Shown: positions 21,468 through 34,208, counted from the stretch's first letter. The stretch: DNA of 64,000 nucleotides from Phytopythium helicoides (GCA_024867545.1 JANFNE010000006.1:806001-870000); one strand, 5' to 3'. Notes: generated from the letters alone by a model not told the origin. Translations and numbers: made by a program.

Positions 21468-24162
21468 TTACTCTTCATTCCCTTCCTCCTCGTTGATCTC
21501 CAGTATATCGATCAGCTCTTCTTCCTTTTCAATGTCTGGGACACTGCTGCAGTCGACTTCAATCTCAAGTTTTTTCATGACTTGACCCAGATATACAAGA
21601 GTGACCTTCGAGTCATTCGCGTTGTGTTGTCCATCGTGCTGCTTTCGCTCGTGCAGACAGTGCCGGCAGAGCGCAGGGTTGACTGAATCGCGTTGAAAAC
21701 CGGGACACATGACACCGAGTGTGCACACAAGGCATTTGGGGAACCGTGGATTGAGATAGGATACGATGTGTGCAATCTTGTCGCGGCGAATGCGTGCCAG
21801 AAGCTCTCGTTGCTCTTGTTTGACGTTTTTGGTTTGTCGCTTCAGACTCTCTGCCTGCGTTTGCTGCTCCTGCTGTGCCTTCTCAACCGCCTCTCTGCTT
21901 GGGCCAATATAAGGCTTGGTCGCGATCAATGTAAACTCTCGCCCGCAAGCAACTTATCACAACACATCAGTGAGTCCAATGTCATTCAGTCTGTTTTGTA
22001 CGCAATACTTACTTGAGCATGGCCGACCTACAAATGACTCCATTCCTTCTACTCGACCTGGAACAGCACAAAACAGCTCTTCCAGACCAGCTAGCTCCTC
22101 CGGACGCCCAAGACAACCGTTGATGTTACTTCCCCAAGTAAAAACCTACACGAATTGAAAGAGGTCATTTTCAGCGGAACCACGAATCATCAGCTAGTGT
22201 CCGAGTTCATTCAGCTCACCTCGTCGTCGACTGACAACGCAACGTTGTGATACATGCCAGCGCAAACCTTTTTGATGAGCGCGTGGGTGGCGAGGAAATC
22301 AGTCACAAGCCCCGGTAATACCGAGATCTGTGCTCCACCTTGGGCCAACTGTTGATGTTACTTATTAGCGTGTCGTTGAATAGTTGGCTGCAGTTCACCT
22401 TACCTGGCCAACACGCCCACTGCCCCAAGTGTAGACAACTCCACCTTTCAATAGTGGCGGTACAAGAACGACAGCTACTGTGTGCCAACACGCACACGAC
22501 AAGTCCAAAATGACGTCCTCTTGCAGTGCCTCGACGAGTTTTGGTACGACATAGGATGTAGTATCTCCGTGCCCGAGACGGCTGTCCACAGCATCAGTCA
22601 TTAATACGTTTCTAATTGACAGGACAAGATTAAACGTACCCGCCATCTCCACTTCCCCACGTGTATGCCTGTCCAGTTGCTGTGACGAGACCCGCGTGCA
22701 TGGCTCCGCACGAAATCTGCATGACAAAGGACATCGATTCGCTCATTCCGTGATAGCTCCTGTGCTCATTTGGAGCCATATCGTACCTGAACGACCTGGA
22801 GCTTGATGAGACTCCTTGCAAGTGCCGAACTCTCCCCAGATCGAAATGTTGCGCCAAATGCAAGTGTCTCCCCTTCCGTTGTTATTGCAAACGTGTGGTT
22901 CGTACCTGCTGCCACAGCACTCACCACTTTTTCGAGCTGCGGAATAGTGCGCTCCCACAGCAGTGGCTCGATTCGATCGCGACCGTAGCGTGAACGGGCC
23001 TTTTTCGCCAGTGCCTGTGACAAAGCATGTTGTGGTTCGTCTCCAAGTTGGCAGTGCTCGTTGCGACCCCACGTAAACACGTCTCCGTCCTTTGTTTTGG
23101 CAACGCAATGGCCCCTCCCGACAGCAATACAATTTACACCTTCCCCACAAAGCGCAGCCAGTCTCACAGGGTGCACAATGTCTTCCTCGCCGCCCTCCTC
23201 TTCGTCTTCGTCTTCGTCTTCGTCATCTTCATCGTTGTCGTCGTCAGCGTTCACTCTTGGGGCTGTGTTCTCCACTTCATTGTCATTATCATCCTCTTCA
23301 TCACTTGAATCAAACACGCCGTTGTTCCGATACGTTCGCTTGAGTAGCTCCGAGAAGGGGATATCCGATGCGAGGCCTGTTGGCCCCGAGCGTTTGCCCC
23401 ACACGTAAACATCTCCAGTGCGGCTGATTGCAAATGCCACATCCGAGTCGAAGCCCTGCCGCAGACATTGGTCGTTAATGATAGTGGCGCTACTCACTAA
23501 GTAAAACACGAGAGGCACCAACAGCGAAAACATGTGCAATGCTGCGACCGCGAAGTCGCTTGATGAGGCGCGGTGTGGCGCTCGACTCGAGATCTCCGTG
23601 TCCCAATTGTCCCGCAAACCCCGATCCAAACGTCCAGACACCGCCGAGCATATCCAGTTGCCGCTGGTACTCTTCCTCTTCCTCTTGGCGCCTGCGGAAC
23701 TCTGCTCTGGGTCAGCTCTCGTTTTGATCTGTATCTTGTAGTTTCTCCACCAGACTCACCTGCACTCTTTTGCTCCGAAAGCGATGCCGTGAGTCTCTGG
23801 ACCTGCCCACGATGAGCGTATTAGCTACATGCGTTCATGATACCGAGCCTTCTCACAGCCTGAATTACCAGCGTTCGTTTGCCGCCCTTGCGCGGGAGCC
23901 CCCTGGCAATGCACGACGCGCGCAGCATCTTGGTCTTCATGAGCGTCAGGCACCTGAGGTCGAGCTGCGCCCGTCGCCCTCCGTCAGCGGCCGCGAAAGT
24001 CCGAGCCAGCAGAGCAGCCGGCCGACGCACCCGGTCCCACGCATCGTTGGAGAGCAGGTCCTGCGTCTCGCGCACCGGCAGGAAGAGCAGCTTGCGGAAG
24101 TTGACGGCGTCGCGGCCTGTGGGCACGCGGATGTCGCGCTTCCTGCGCCGCAGCAGCCCCAT
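21468..24162 (-). CDS. SAP-like / RCC1-repeat protein with coiled coil and Cys cluster
   Basis: Multi-exon gene. The first exon (MGLLRRRKRDIRVPTGRD) includes a SAP-like element, ASCIARGLPRKGGKRTLVIQ. A charged linker (FRRRQEEEEEYQRQLD) leads into an RCC1 propeller: VWTFGSGFAGQLGHGDLE, ISRTGDVYVWGKRSG, KTKDGDVFTWGRNEHCQLGD, GQAYTWGSGDGG, VVYTWGSGRVGQ, and a last blade CSIACGREFTLIATKPY that appears only after splicing. One blade carries a long Asp/Glu-rich insert (about 23170-23310). After the propeller come a coiled coil and a Cys/His cluster, CLVCTLGVMCPGF then ALCRHCLHERKQHD, possibly a metal site. RCC1 propellers serve as exchange factors or scaffolds; a Ran-GEF role is not implied. The ATG at 24162 is the first available and an upstream exon is possible. 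Confidence 0.82.
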
Positions 24163-24489
24163 GGTCGCTCGCAGGTGGCGCTTCGAGGGCAACTTGAAGC
24201 GGTAGCGTGTCCCACATTGCGAACCTTACAATACAATACCTTTCTCAAAATCGTGATTGATTAATTGGATATACTATTCGTGCTTTCACTTATAAATTTA
24301 TGTGATGTGATTGCTGACGGCTTGCGTCATCGACCTTATGTAGGAGCCTGCTTACGTGGAAATGAGCTGCGCCGCCGTATTCAATGCTGCTTGGAAGCCA
24401 ACCGAAGATCCACTCTCCTCCATGCAGATCCGCAGCCGCACCATTTGCCATTCTGCCTCCTCTCCCTCACCAGCCTCAGCTCCTCGACC
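24163..24489. promoter_or_regulatory. Divergent intergenic region, partly AT-rich
   Basis: This lies between the RCC1-protein start and the oxidoreductase start. The stretch at about 24235-24310 is AT-rich (TTGATTAATTGGATATACTA), contrasting with the GC-rich coding flanks. It probably serves as a shared promoter. The oxidoreductase frame is open through it but has no ATG before 24490. Confidence 0.35.
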
Positions 24490-25548
24490 ATGGCCTTGCT
24501 CTCGACGCAGCTCGCCTACCGCATCCAAGACCGCTCGTCGCGAGCCAACCTCGAGCGTAAGTCGGAGCCTGTGCCCTCAATTCGTGACCACGAGGTGCTC
24601 GTCCAGGTCCGCGGCGTGACGCTCAACTCCCGGGATCTCCAGATTTGCGATGGCTGGTACCCCGTGCCGGGCATCAAGGATGACCTCGTTCCGTGCTCGG
24701 ACGGCGCCGGTGTCATCGTCGCCGTGGGGTCCAAAGTGCGCGGCCTCAACGTCGGAGACCGCGTCATCGCCAGCTTTACGCTCGACCACCTCTACGGACC
24801 GTCCAAGGGTCAAGCATCGGCGCTTGGTGGAGGCGTCGATGGTATGCTACGCCAGTACGCGGCGGTTCCCGCCACCGCTATCGTCAAGATCCCCAACACA
24901 TGCACGCTCAGCGATGTCCAGCTCGCATCACTCGTTTGCACCGGTACAACCACTTGGAATGCACTCTACGGATGCATTCCACTGCGACCCGGACAGCGAG
25001 TACTCGTTCAGGGTACTGGTGGCGTCTCCATTACCGCCCTCCAATTTGCCAAGGCAGCCGGAGCCATCACCTTCGTCACCTCTTCTAGCGATGACAAGCT
25101 CAAGTTCGCCAAGGAGAAGTTCGGCGCAGACCACACCATCAACTATCGCACGACTCCCGACTGGGCCGAAGAGGCTCTGAAGTTGACGGATGGCGAGGGC
25201 ATCGACTACATCATCGAGAACGGAGGTGCCGGCACGATCGGCCAGAGTCTAAAGGCTGTTGCTCCCGGTGGCATGATTGCTGTGATTGGGTATCTGGCAC
25301 CGATCAAACAGGAGGATATGCCGAATGTGGCGCTGGAGGCGCTTGTGAAGGGCTGCATTGTGCGGGGCATCCAAGTCGGAAGTCATCAGCTGACGAGCGA
25401 GATGGTGCAGTTTGTGACTCGTCTCAACATTGAGCCGCACATCGATCGTACCTTCGGTTTTGATCCGGATGATGTTATCGGGGCATTCGACTACCTGTCA
25501 TCGGGGAAGCAGGTGGGAAAGATTGGCATCACCATTGACCACAAGTAG
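24490..25548 (+). CDS. Zinc-independent MDR-family oxidoreductase (quinone oxidoreductase-like)
   Basis: An intronless, 352-residue protein of normal length for the medium-chain dehydrogenase/reductase superfamily. The GroES-like N-terminal half has HEVLVQVRGVTLNSRDLQIC, PCSDGAGVIVAVGSKV and LNVGDRVIASF. The Rossmann half has VLVQGTGGVSITALQFAKAA, with a GxGGVxxxA nucleotide-binding loop, then SSSDDKLKFAKEKFGADHTI. The catalytic and structural zinc cysteines of alcohol dehydrogenases are missing, so an NADPH-dependent quinone/enone reductase-like activity is most likely. The natural substrate cannot be read from sequence. The start is the ATG opening MALLSTQLAYRIQD. It converges with the P4-ATPase gene. 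Confidence 0.9.
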   Translation: MALLSTQLAYRIQDRSSRANLERKSEPVPSIRDHEVLVQVRGVTLNSRDLQICDGWYPVPGIKDDLVPCSDGAGVIVAVGSKVRGLNVGDRVIASFTLDHLYGPSKGQASALGGGVDGMLRQYAAVPATAIVKIPNTCTLSDVQLASLVCTGTTTWNALYGCIPLRPGQRVLVQGTGGVSITALQFAKAAGAITFVTSSSDDKLKFAKEKFGADHTINYRTTPDWAEEALKLTDGEGIDYIIENGGAGTIGQSLKAVAPGGMIAVIGYLAPIKQEDMPNVALEALVKGCIVRGIQVGSHQLTSEMVQFVTRLNIEPHIDRTFGFDPDDVIGAFDYLSSGKQVGKIGITIDHK

Positions 25549-25646
25549 GAATCTGGACAACCGAGTCGCCTTTTGGGTAGATTGAATACGTCGATTCCTC
25601 CTTTGGACAACCAAACGCATGCTAAAAATGTGAAACCTCGGGTTGC

Positions 25647-28600
25647 TTATCGAACTTGCTCTGCGCCGCGCACAGTCTCCACACCATTACCGCGTGAGGT
25701 GTTCCCGCTTGTATCCACCCCAGATGAGTCCAGAATTTTGTTGAACAGTCTAACACGCCGCAGGACATGCACTGGGTTAACGGTGCTGAAGTTCTCTTCC
25801 CAACTGCGTTTTCAGATTCAGCGAGCCATTTAGTTTGTAGTCAACGCAACCCATTTGAATGGAGAATATAGTAACGTACCACTTGAATGCGATCCAAGGT
25901 ATCGAGCACACACCAGCAGAAAGCACAAGGCCAATCCAATAACGACAAGTGCTAGTAATATACCCGGCTGAATAACGTGTATCACCTTCAACTAGATCGA
26001 TCGCGTGGATACAGATCGACGACACAGCGATTGAAGCGGTGTACGCAATCTTCACTGGCCGCTGCCAGCTCCATGTCTCGAGAAATATCTGCAGGTGCGC
26101 TATCCAAATGACGTAAAAGAAGGAAGCAACTCCGGTACTCCACATGTCGCCACCATCGCCAGCTGGGGTAATGGGCGTATTGTCTTGGAAGATGTGGATT
26201 GGGGTAAGCGTAAGAACGAGGGCATGCAATGTTGCTAGTGCGATCGACTTGACTAGTGTAGACCAAGACAGGTACTGGTCGTAAATACCCGCGCGGTACA
26301 GCTCTGGAAATCGGGAAGCCATAGCTTCTGGTACATCCATTTCCATAATTCCGCGAATTAAAACTGGACAAGCTGTGAAAATGACGTTGTACGCAGTAAT
26401 GTGTAGATCAGAGTAGAAAGTCTAAAGTTCATAGACTCGTTAAATTGTGCCGCCCACACAAACCAGTTGAAAAGTCTCTTACCTGGGCAGAGAAGAGTGA
26501 TGCTGGTCCATAGATGAATTGAGGTAGGGTGAACAGCACATTCTTGTAGAAAAAGTAGTTGATGCACTTGGACGTTCGAAGATACGAGAGGCGTCCATGG
26601 TGAAGCAGCAGACGTCCAAGATGACTAAACTGCTGAATGGCAAAGTCTGCTGAGCGCACAGCTTGCATACCTTCTTGGCCCATGACTCCTACTCCGACAT
26701 GAGCAGCTCGGATCATGCTAACATCATTGGCGCCATCTCCACTGTATCAAATCAATGTGAACATCTAGTCAGAGACAAAGTAAACTAAGTAGAACGGTTA
26801 ATAATTCAAGCGCCTAACTTACACAGCAAGAGTGGCACACGAGACACCGCTTTTTACGAGCTCAACCACCAGCGCCTTTTGTAAAGGCGATGAACGGCAC
26901 ACGAGAACGGTCGCTGATTTCAGTGTGAGCTGAAGGAATAATGAGCGATTTGCTGGTAGCAATGCCCATGTGAGTGCTGGCCCATCGACAACAATCGCTT
27001 GATTCTCCTGGAAGAAGTGACAGGCGTCTGGTAGTTAGTGGATAGTCTGGCATCACAAGTTCACATCCACAAAAGCGCTCGCACCTCGGACTCGGTGAGC
27101 GCCTTTTCTAACGCACGTGTCATCAGTTCTCGAGTTGGTGCTGTCAATAAAACCTCTTTCATGCCGGGTGTCACGACATGACACAGCTTGCCCATTTCCA
27201 GCGCAGTCTCGAGCTTGTCACCGGTAAGAACCCAAATCTAAGCGAATATTTGAGTCAGTCTTGCGTTCCTTTGTGAAATGTGTTCAGCACATTAATATGA
27301 CCTTGATGCCAGCTTTTTGGAATAGCGATATCGTTTCAGGCACTCCTTCTTGAAGTTTGTCTTCAACAGCTACAACCCAGAAGCCGTGACCAAAGGATTC
27401 AAAATCACGATGCATTTCCGAAATTACTTACCACTAGCTCCGAGCAACGTTAGGCGCTGTTCAAGTTCATCAACAAGAGCCTCGGTGCGCTCTTCTTTGG
27501 TATCCATGTCCAGCTCAGCCTCGTCGTACCGAGACAACCACCCATCAAAATACCGCTTGTCCTACATTGCAGAGTCAGTTAGCCGCTCACCGACAACCCA
27601 GCAAGGCACTAGCGCTTACAAGTTCTCTCTCGGCGAACAACAAAATTCGAAAGCCTTCGCTGGCGAAATAGTCCACGTGTGCCATGGTCTCGGAGCAGGG
27701 CGACGCAAAAGCCTCGCATCTATCAAGAATGACAGAATCGGCTCCTTTGCATACCAGGCGCACACGCCCCGACTCGTCTCGAAGAACCACCGACATGCGT
27801 TTGCGATCACTGGAAAATGGTAGTACCCGTAGTACCTCGAACACGAGTGTGTACGTTGTGGTCTTTAGGTACGCACCGCCTCGATCACGGGACTCCTCGG
27901 TCACGGAAACAAGGAGCTGTGAGCCTTCCCGCGCTAAAAGCTTGATTCCCATGGCTTCCGCACCACGCACAAGTGCGCACTCGTCTGGCGAGTCAGCATT
28001 ATACTTGATCTCCCCACTGATTGCGGATGTCGGCGAAGAATCATCTAGACCTAGAACGTTCAAGCCACTGCCAACTCGCTCGCAGACAACGGTATGACAA
28101 AGGGCCATCGCTAATGCCAACCGACTCTCACGAGCATCTAGGTTGCGAAGAATACCTCGAAATGTGCTCACACTACGCAGCTCAGGTGCACTGCATCCCA
28201 ACGCTTGCGCGATTGGAGTTGCCGAGTTGAAGCTGCTCGTTGATTGTCGTGACACTGGTCGTGCCTGCGGTGGCTCTACCATAGATGCTCGAGATGCCAC
28301 TGAAGTGAGTGCTAAATTTGCGGCTAGATCCTCGCGCGAACAAGTGATAGGATTCGCCAGGGCACCTTTACTCCCGTGCCGTCCTTGAGGTGCTGATGAG
28401 GAGGATTGATGCGGTAAGATGCCGTACATGTTTCCCCCGACGGAGCACTTGCGAAATGCCATTTGGTTCTGTGTGAGCGTGCCCGTCTTATCGGTAAAGA
28501 TAAAACGCACCTGCCCGAGCTCATCTGTAAGAGAGAACGTATTGGCTATAGCCCCAGCGCCTGTGCGTGGGTTTCTCATCTCGGCGTCCCATGAAATGAA

Positions 28601-30025
28601 TCTTGCGTGAACAGTCTTCACCAGCTCAACCGTGATCACCAGTGATATAGGAATCAGCGTGTTCATTAGAACAACATACGACAAAAAGACGATGACGGCC
28701 GACAGTACTTGCGCATTCTCTTGTGAAGCACTACCAGTAAAAGCATAGGCGTACTCTGACATATTGTTATTTGAATCAGCTGAGACGAAGAGCGCGTTGC
28801 AGATTGCACCTACAGCACAAAGCACCATCTGGAGCACGAAGACGGCCACAACTGTTCGACTTGTAGTCGTTTCAACGCGGCTTAGTTTGTGCCGCGACGG
28901 ACGTGCATTCTTCATTACCTTGGTTTCATGTCCAGTGTATACGACAACTACCAATGCTCCACGAGTGTTCATGAGTGTCGAACCCCGCGGTAAGAACTGT
29001 TTATCAGAGAGGGAGTGCATCTTTCCGTCGAGAGATAGGTTACCAGCGAACCTGTACAAGTCTTGATCGGGTTCTTCGCATTGTATAAAGAAGCGCGGTA
29101 CTGAAACTGCTGTGGTTTGGTCAATCATTGAAGTAAATATTTGTTGGGTCGCCTCGAGTGCTTTCCGAGCCTTCAAATTTGCCTCCCCGTCCAAATTACT
29201 TGTGTCCAGGAAACAAGATCCTGTCGTGATGTCATTCCTTCACGTGAGTAGGAGAAAAACGACAGTGCTACCTGTATAACATGTGCACATACCATCTTCC
29301 TCAGAGCTTGCAAGCAGGATGCCGTCGGCCGGCAATGACTCCTTGTCGTTGACCCTTACGATGTCTCCAACCTGTGATTTGACCATAGTTAACCATACTG
29401 CTTCTCATGGTAACAATAACCTCAGCGATGCACGCACTTCAACGTTCGCACACTCGACTGTCATCGGAGCCATTCCGCGTACAACTACGACTGGCCGCGC
29501 GTTCATGATTCTATCTGCTGTTCGTCGTCGCTGTTATAAAGAAAGAAATGGGTTTAGTCAAGAAACTATTGAAGCCCGAAGGCAAGTATATACTCACGCC
29601 ATCCTCGACAGCCTCGCGCACTAGGCTCACCACAATCACAAAGACCAACGGTGCGATGGCGGTCACAGGCGTCAGAGGCGAGATCAATGGGATGGACTGC
29701 AGCACTGCAATAATCAGGAAGTACATGTTTGCAGCCTGGCACAACCCAGCAATCAGATCGTCTTCGTAACAAAGATACAAGCGCACTGAGGTTTGCTTAC
29801 CCGGCGGAACTCTTGTAGCAGGCAGAGCGGCAGAAAACTCAGATACGAGTACTTGGCGGTGCGCACTGCATTGCTGATGAATGCCGGGCGTTTGCGAGCG
29901 AGCGAGGCTAATTTTCTCTGGCTGTTTGGCGCGCTCACAACAGAGCTCATATGCCTGTCACCAGAAAGAAGAGCGGGGTCGACGATGCGGTAGCTCCTTG
30001 AGATGACACTGCTGTGCCGTTCCAT
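25647..30025 (-). CDS. P4-type ATPase, phospholipid flippase
   Basis: Large multi-exon gene of the aminophospholipid translocase class. Visible hallmarks are the N-terminal [20 protein letters not shown] block before TM1, [55 protein letters not shown] with the phosphorylated Asp, [35 protein letters not shown], a hinge exon with [20 protein letters not shown], and C-terminal membrane spans ending [15 protein letters not shown] before TAA at 25647-25649. P4-ATPases work with a CDC50 partner to move phospholipids to the cytosolic leaflet of Golgi and plasma membranes. The actuator motif is DGEA where P4 enzymes normally have DGET. ATG 30025 gives [13 protein letters not shown]; the frame is open about 300 bp upstream without ATG, so an N-terminal exon may be missed. 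Confidence 0.9.
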
Positions 30026-31184
30026 GGTTACTCCCCCTGCGCCTCGAAGCCGTCGACTTGTTGCAGCTTTGAGCAGTGTTGCAGCCGATGACGACGACCT
30101 TCTGTGCGATGAAGCCGGAGCCGTGCTTTGTGCGGCGTCAGGGACCGAGGTTGAGCCTCCAAGTGGCTGTATGGCAATTGTGCGGCGGCGCTGCGAGCTG
30201 ACGCCGCCCGCTCGCCCCGCCCCGAGGGGCGCCGTCAGCTGCCGCTGCACAGCACTTCGCTTCCCGACTATGGTAGACGAAGGCTTCCAGCGCAGTCGGT
30301 AGGTCGGGACTCTGGAGCTAACAACTAGCTACCCTCCTCTTGCCGCTGCGATGTCTTGCTCGCTGGGTGAAGTGAGTCCACGCTTGACCGAGCGGGACTC
30401 GTCGTGAAACCAATACCGCGAGGTATTTATACAGCTGCGAGTCGTTGATGCCGAGTCGTTGCGCCATATTTCGGGATCCTTATGCTCGTCGACCCTCGGC
30501 GTGAGCACGCCAAGTGCGACTGCTGTTGCGGTAACGTCAGGTCCAGGCGAAACGCCTGCCTGAAAGCGTCGACCACAGGAAGAAGGCCCGACAGCCGAAA
30601 AGTGCCCACACTAGTACTGAAGTACTTGTGAGTCGCTTGGATTCATTGCGTGTGGGAGCTCCGTGGAGCACAAGCGGCCAAGGTTTGAAACTCGGTGTAC
30701 GATCAGGAAGTAGCGTGATGAGGTACATGCGTGGCCTTGTAGTGAACATGATGCGTATATAAGCTGTCTCCATGTGAGCGCTCGAGCTAGGCCTCACTCA
30801 AGACCTGCAGCAAATGAAGCAAACACGGACAACCTAGAACCACGAGCAACGAGCTTTTTGTTTTTTTGTTTTCATCCTGCTTCTCAAAGGCGACGCCATG
30901 TTGCAGCATTGACTTTCCAGCTTTCTCGCGTGCGCGATCCCGAAAAACCCTTGGCGGCCTCCTGGTCTCGCCCTCGCGAGTACAGTAGCGTCGCAATCCT
31001 CGCGGATACCCGCCGCGGTGTCAACATCGAGCGCTCCATGGTGTCACAGGAGCTGATGCTTGCGCGACGGCGACCCGAAGGGAGCATCATCATGAAGCCT
31101 CCCCCATCGACCGCTTCAAGGGATTGGCCAAAACCGAGTTAGTCGATCTCCTCCAAAGTCGGATTTTTTCCCCCAAGCGCCGCC
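30026..31184. other. Intergenic region, 1.16 kb
   Basis: This lies between the divergent flippase and GH5 starts. The part nearest the flippase (to about 30335) stays open in that gene's frame and could be an N-terminal exon or 5' UTR. A T-rich run is at about 30848-30870. I see no other coding or RNA signal. Confidence 0.4.
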
Positions 31185-33411
31185 ATGGTGGCGTCGCCAA
31201 CCTCCCCGCCCGCCGTGCGCGCGCGCCACGGCCACTTCCTGGACGCGCAGGGCCGCGTGCTGCTCCTGCGCGGCGTGAACCTGGGCGGCTCCTCCAAGCT
31301 GCCGCGCGGCTACGGGCACACGGACGCGCAGGACTTTGGCGGCTTCTTCGACGCGGCGGCCAGCGTCACGTTCGTGGACCGGCCGTTCCCGCTGGCGGAC
31401 GCGGACGAGCACCTGGCGCGGCTGCGGCGCTGGGGACTCACGTGCGTGCGCTTCATCGTCACGTGGGAGGCCATCGAGCACGCGGGCCCGGGCGTCTACG
31501 ACCGAGAGTACCTGAGCTACGTGCGCGCCGTGGTGGCCAAGGCCGCGCAGTACGACCTGCTCGTCTACATCGACCCGCACCAGGACGTCTGGTCGCGCTG
31601 GACGGGCGGAGATGGCGCGCCGCTGTGGACGATCGAGAGCGTGGGCTTCGAGCCGAGGCACTTTGCCAACACGAGGGCCGCGCTGTGCGTCGAGACGAGC
31701 GGCATCCCGCCGTCGAGGTACCCCAAGATGATCTGGCCCACCAACTACTTCAAGATGGCCTGCGCCACCATGTTCACGCTCTTCTACGCCGGTGCGCGGT
31801 TTGCGCCAAACCGATACGTCAACGGCGTGCAAGTGCAAGAGTACCTGCAGGGACACTACCTCAACGCCATGGCGGAGCTCGCCAAGGTGCTCGTGGGGCT
31901 CCACAATGTCATCGGGATCGGCTCCATGAACGAACCGTCCTCGGGCTTCGTCGGCCTGCAACACCTCGACCGGCACTTCCACCACGGCGAGCTCAAGTAT
32001 GATTACGCGCCGACGCCGTTCCAGGGCATGACGCTCGCAGACGGCATTCCCACTGTGGTCGAGCGCTGGTCGAATGGTCTCAACCAGCACATTCTTGGAA
32101 GACCTGATTCCAAAGAGCTTGTCGACCCTCGTGGACAGCGAGCCTGGAAGGATGGCTATGGTTGCGTGTGGCGCGAAGAGGGGGTGTGGGACATAGACCC
32201 TAGCACGCAGAAGCCGCGGCTGCTTCGCCCAGACTACTTTTCCGGCGTCGACTTTGGCCTCGAATGCTGCGTGCCATTCGCAAAGGTGAGGGGATCACGA
32301 CGGATGATTGTATACCTGCAAGGTTCTGGTACTCACACACGTCTGTTTTGTTGCTTTGCAGCGGTTTGCGGAGCGAATCCGCTCTATTTTGCCTGACGTT
32401 GTGTTCTTCGTGGAATTACCGCCGCTCGAGTTCAGCAGGGATGAGTTCCCCATCATCGACCCACGCGAGCTGCCAAATGCCGCAAATGCGACGCATTGGT
32501 ATGACGGCGTGACACTGTTCCTACAGCGCTGGACGCCTTACTTCACTGTCGACCCGCGATCTCGCATGCCGGCGTTTGGGTCTGCAGCAGTCCAACGAAT
32601 GCACACTAGGCAACTGCGTGGCATAAAAGACTATGGTACCAATCAGATGCGAGGAGCGCCGAGTTTGATCGGCGAGACTGGCATTCCTTTCAACCTGAAC
32701 GGCGCCAAGGCGTTCCGCTCGGGGGACTACCGAGCCCAGGAAGATGCGATGGACAACACCATTTCGTGTCTTGAAGAGAACTTGCTCTCTTTTACGTTGT
32801 GGTGCTACACTGCGGACAACTGCAACGCATATGGCGATCTATGGAACCGCGAGGATCTGAGCCTCATCAGCGTCGACACGTACAAGTTAACCGACCGATC
32901 GAGCAGCAGCCGGAGCAGCAGCAGCGACAGCCTGACGGGTATCTTGTCAACCCCAGAGTCTGAGCCTCTCAAGCGCGACGCGTGTGCTCGAGCTCCTCGA
33001 GCGTTTGTGCGTCCCCACGCGCAGCGGATCGCGGGCGTGCCGTCCAAGTCTCGGTTCTCGCTCCATCACGTGCGGTACGAGCTGCAGTTCGACTCGGACG
33101 CGCTCAAGCGCGACGGCGGGCACTCGTCGGCGCTGCCACGCACCACCGAGGTGTTCGTGCCGCACCTGCACTACCCTCGCGGGTACTCTGTGACGGTGTC
33201 GGACGGCGCGTTCGCCATCGATACGCGCGACGGCTACGACCTCGTGCGGTTCGAGCACGACGACGCGCGCGCCATCCACTGGCTGCTGGTCTCGAGCAAC
33301 GACCCGCGCGTGGAGGCGCGGCGCCTGGCGCGCGAGTGGGCCTTCCGCCTGGGCACGGCCGCCGCCGTGGCCGCGCTCGTCGCCGTCATCTACCTGCTCG
33401 CGCGCGGCTGA
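31185..33411 (+). CDS. Glycoside hydrolase family 5 (glucosylceramidase/sterylglucosidase type), paralogue with one intron
   Basis: Two exons join at intron 32286-32361 (GTGAGG...TTTGCAG) across FAK/RFAERI. The protein of about 717 residues matches the gene at 6612-8657 along its whole length: ARHGHFLDAQGRVLLLRGVN, YGHTDAQDFGGFFD, FIVTWEAIEHAGPGVYDREY, YIDPHQDVWSRW. The catalytic acid/base is in GIGSMNEPSSGF and the nucleophile in LIGETGIPFNL. A serine-rich insert (SSSSRSSSSDSLTG) and a Glu/Pro linker distinguish it from its sibling. The C-terminus is hydrophobic (GTAAAVAALVAVIYLLARG), a probable tail anchor. Steryl glucoside or glucosylceramide hydrolysis at membranes is inferred from the family. 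Confidence 0.9.
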
Positions 33412-33436
33412 GGCGGGTGCGCGAGCGCTGCTGCGA

Positions 33437-33466
33437 CGGATTTGCGGCTGCGGCGGATTTGCGGCT
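33437..33466. repeat. Short direct repeat, 13 bp, period 17
   Basis: CGGATTTGCGGCT occurs at 33437-33449 and again at 33454-33466, just after the GH5 stop codon. It is probably a small slippage duplication. Confidence 0.8.
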
Positions 33467-34208
33467 ACCCGCGCCGCCGCCATTGGCTCCGCGCGGAGCT
33501 CGTGGCGGCGGTGCCAAAATACACTGTACGCTTGCACTAGTTGCGTGTTGAAGCGGCAAGATCGCCGCGGGGCCACGGATCGCCGAGCTCTATGCTCCGC
33601 TGCTGTTGCCGCGGAAAGCAGCTGGCGCCGCGCTACCTGGTAGTCCAGTGCGGTTGACGCTGCCCGTGAGTAATTAATAGTCCGCCCGACGCGGTGACAC
33701 CGGCGCTGGCCGAGCCGCATCCGCAGCCGCCGCTCGCCCCATTGCGGAGCCGAATCTCGGCTCCGATCGAGCGCTCTGGGCGTTGGATCGGCCGCCGGAG
33801 CCGCCAGGTCGTCGAGCGCCCGCTCGGTCGTCGACATGGCGGCTCGGTCCGCCCTGCAGGAGGAGCCGGCAACCGCGCGACCTGCACTGGTCTTGCACGA
33901 GGTGTCGTGCCACGCTGAACATTGGCGGTGGAAGAGCCACCCGCGCACAACCGCTCGACCCCGAGCGGTCGACCGCGCCAATCGGACGACACGCGACCGC
34001 ATGGTTTCGATGGCGAGCCCGCGCGTCTGAATACGGCGAAGGCGGCGGCGGCTGTGGGAGCGCGCTGCACTGGCAGGCAGCACAGGACCGACAAGATGAC
34101 CACGACGCCCGGCCGCGCTCCCCATGGCGCGGTCGCCGCCGCGATCGACACCTGCCGATCAGCTGCGGCGATCAGCTGCCGAGCCCACACTGGATCGAGC
34201 GTGGCGCG

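Noticed and set aside
31116..32090. Minus-strand 324-codon frame
   Set aside because: Antisense to the catalytic exon of the second GH5 gene; the open frame comes from high GC at third codon positions.
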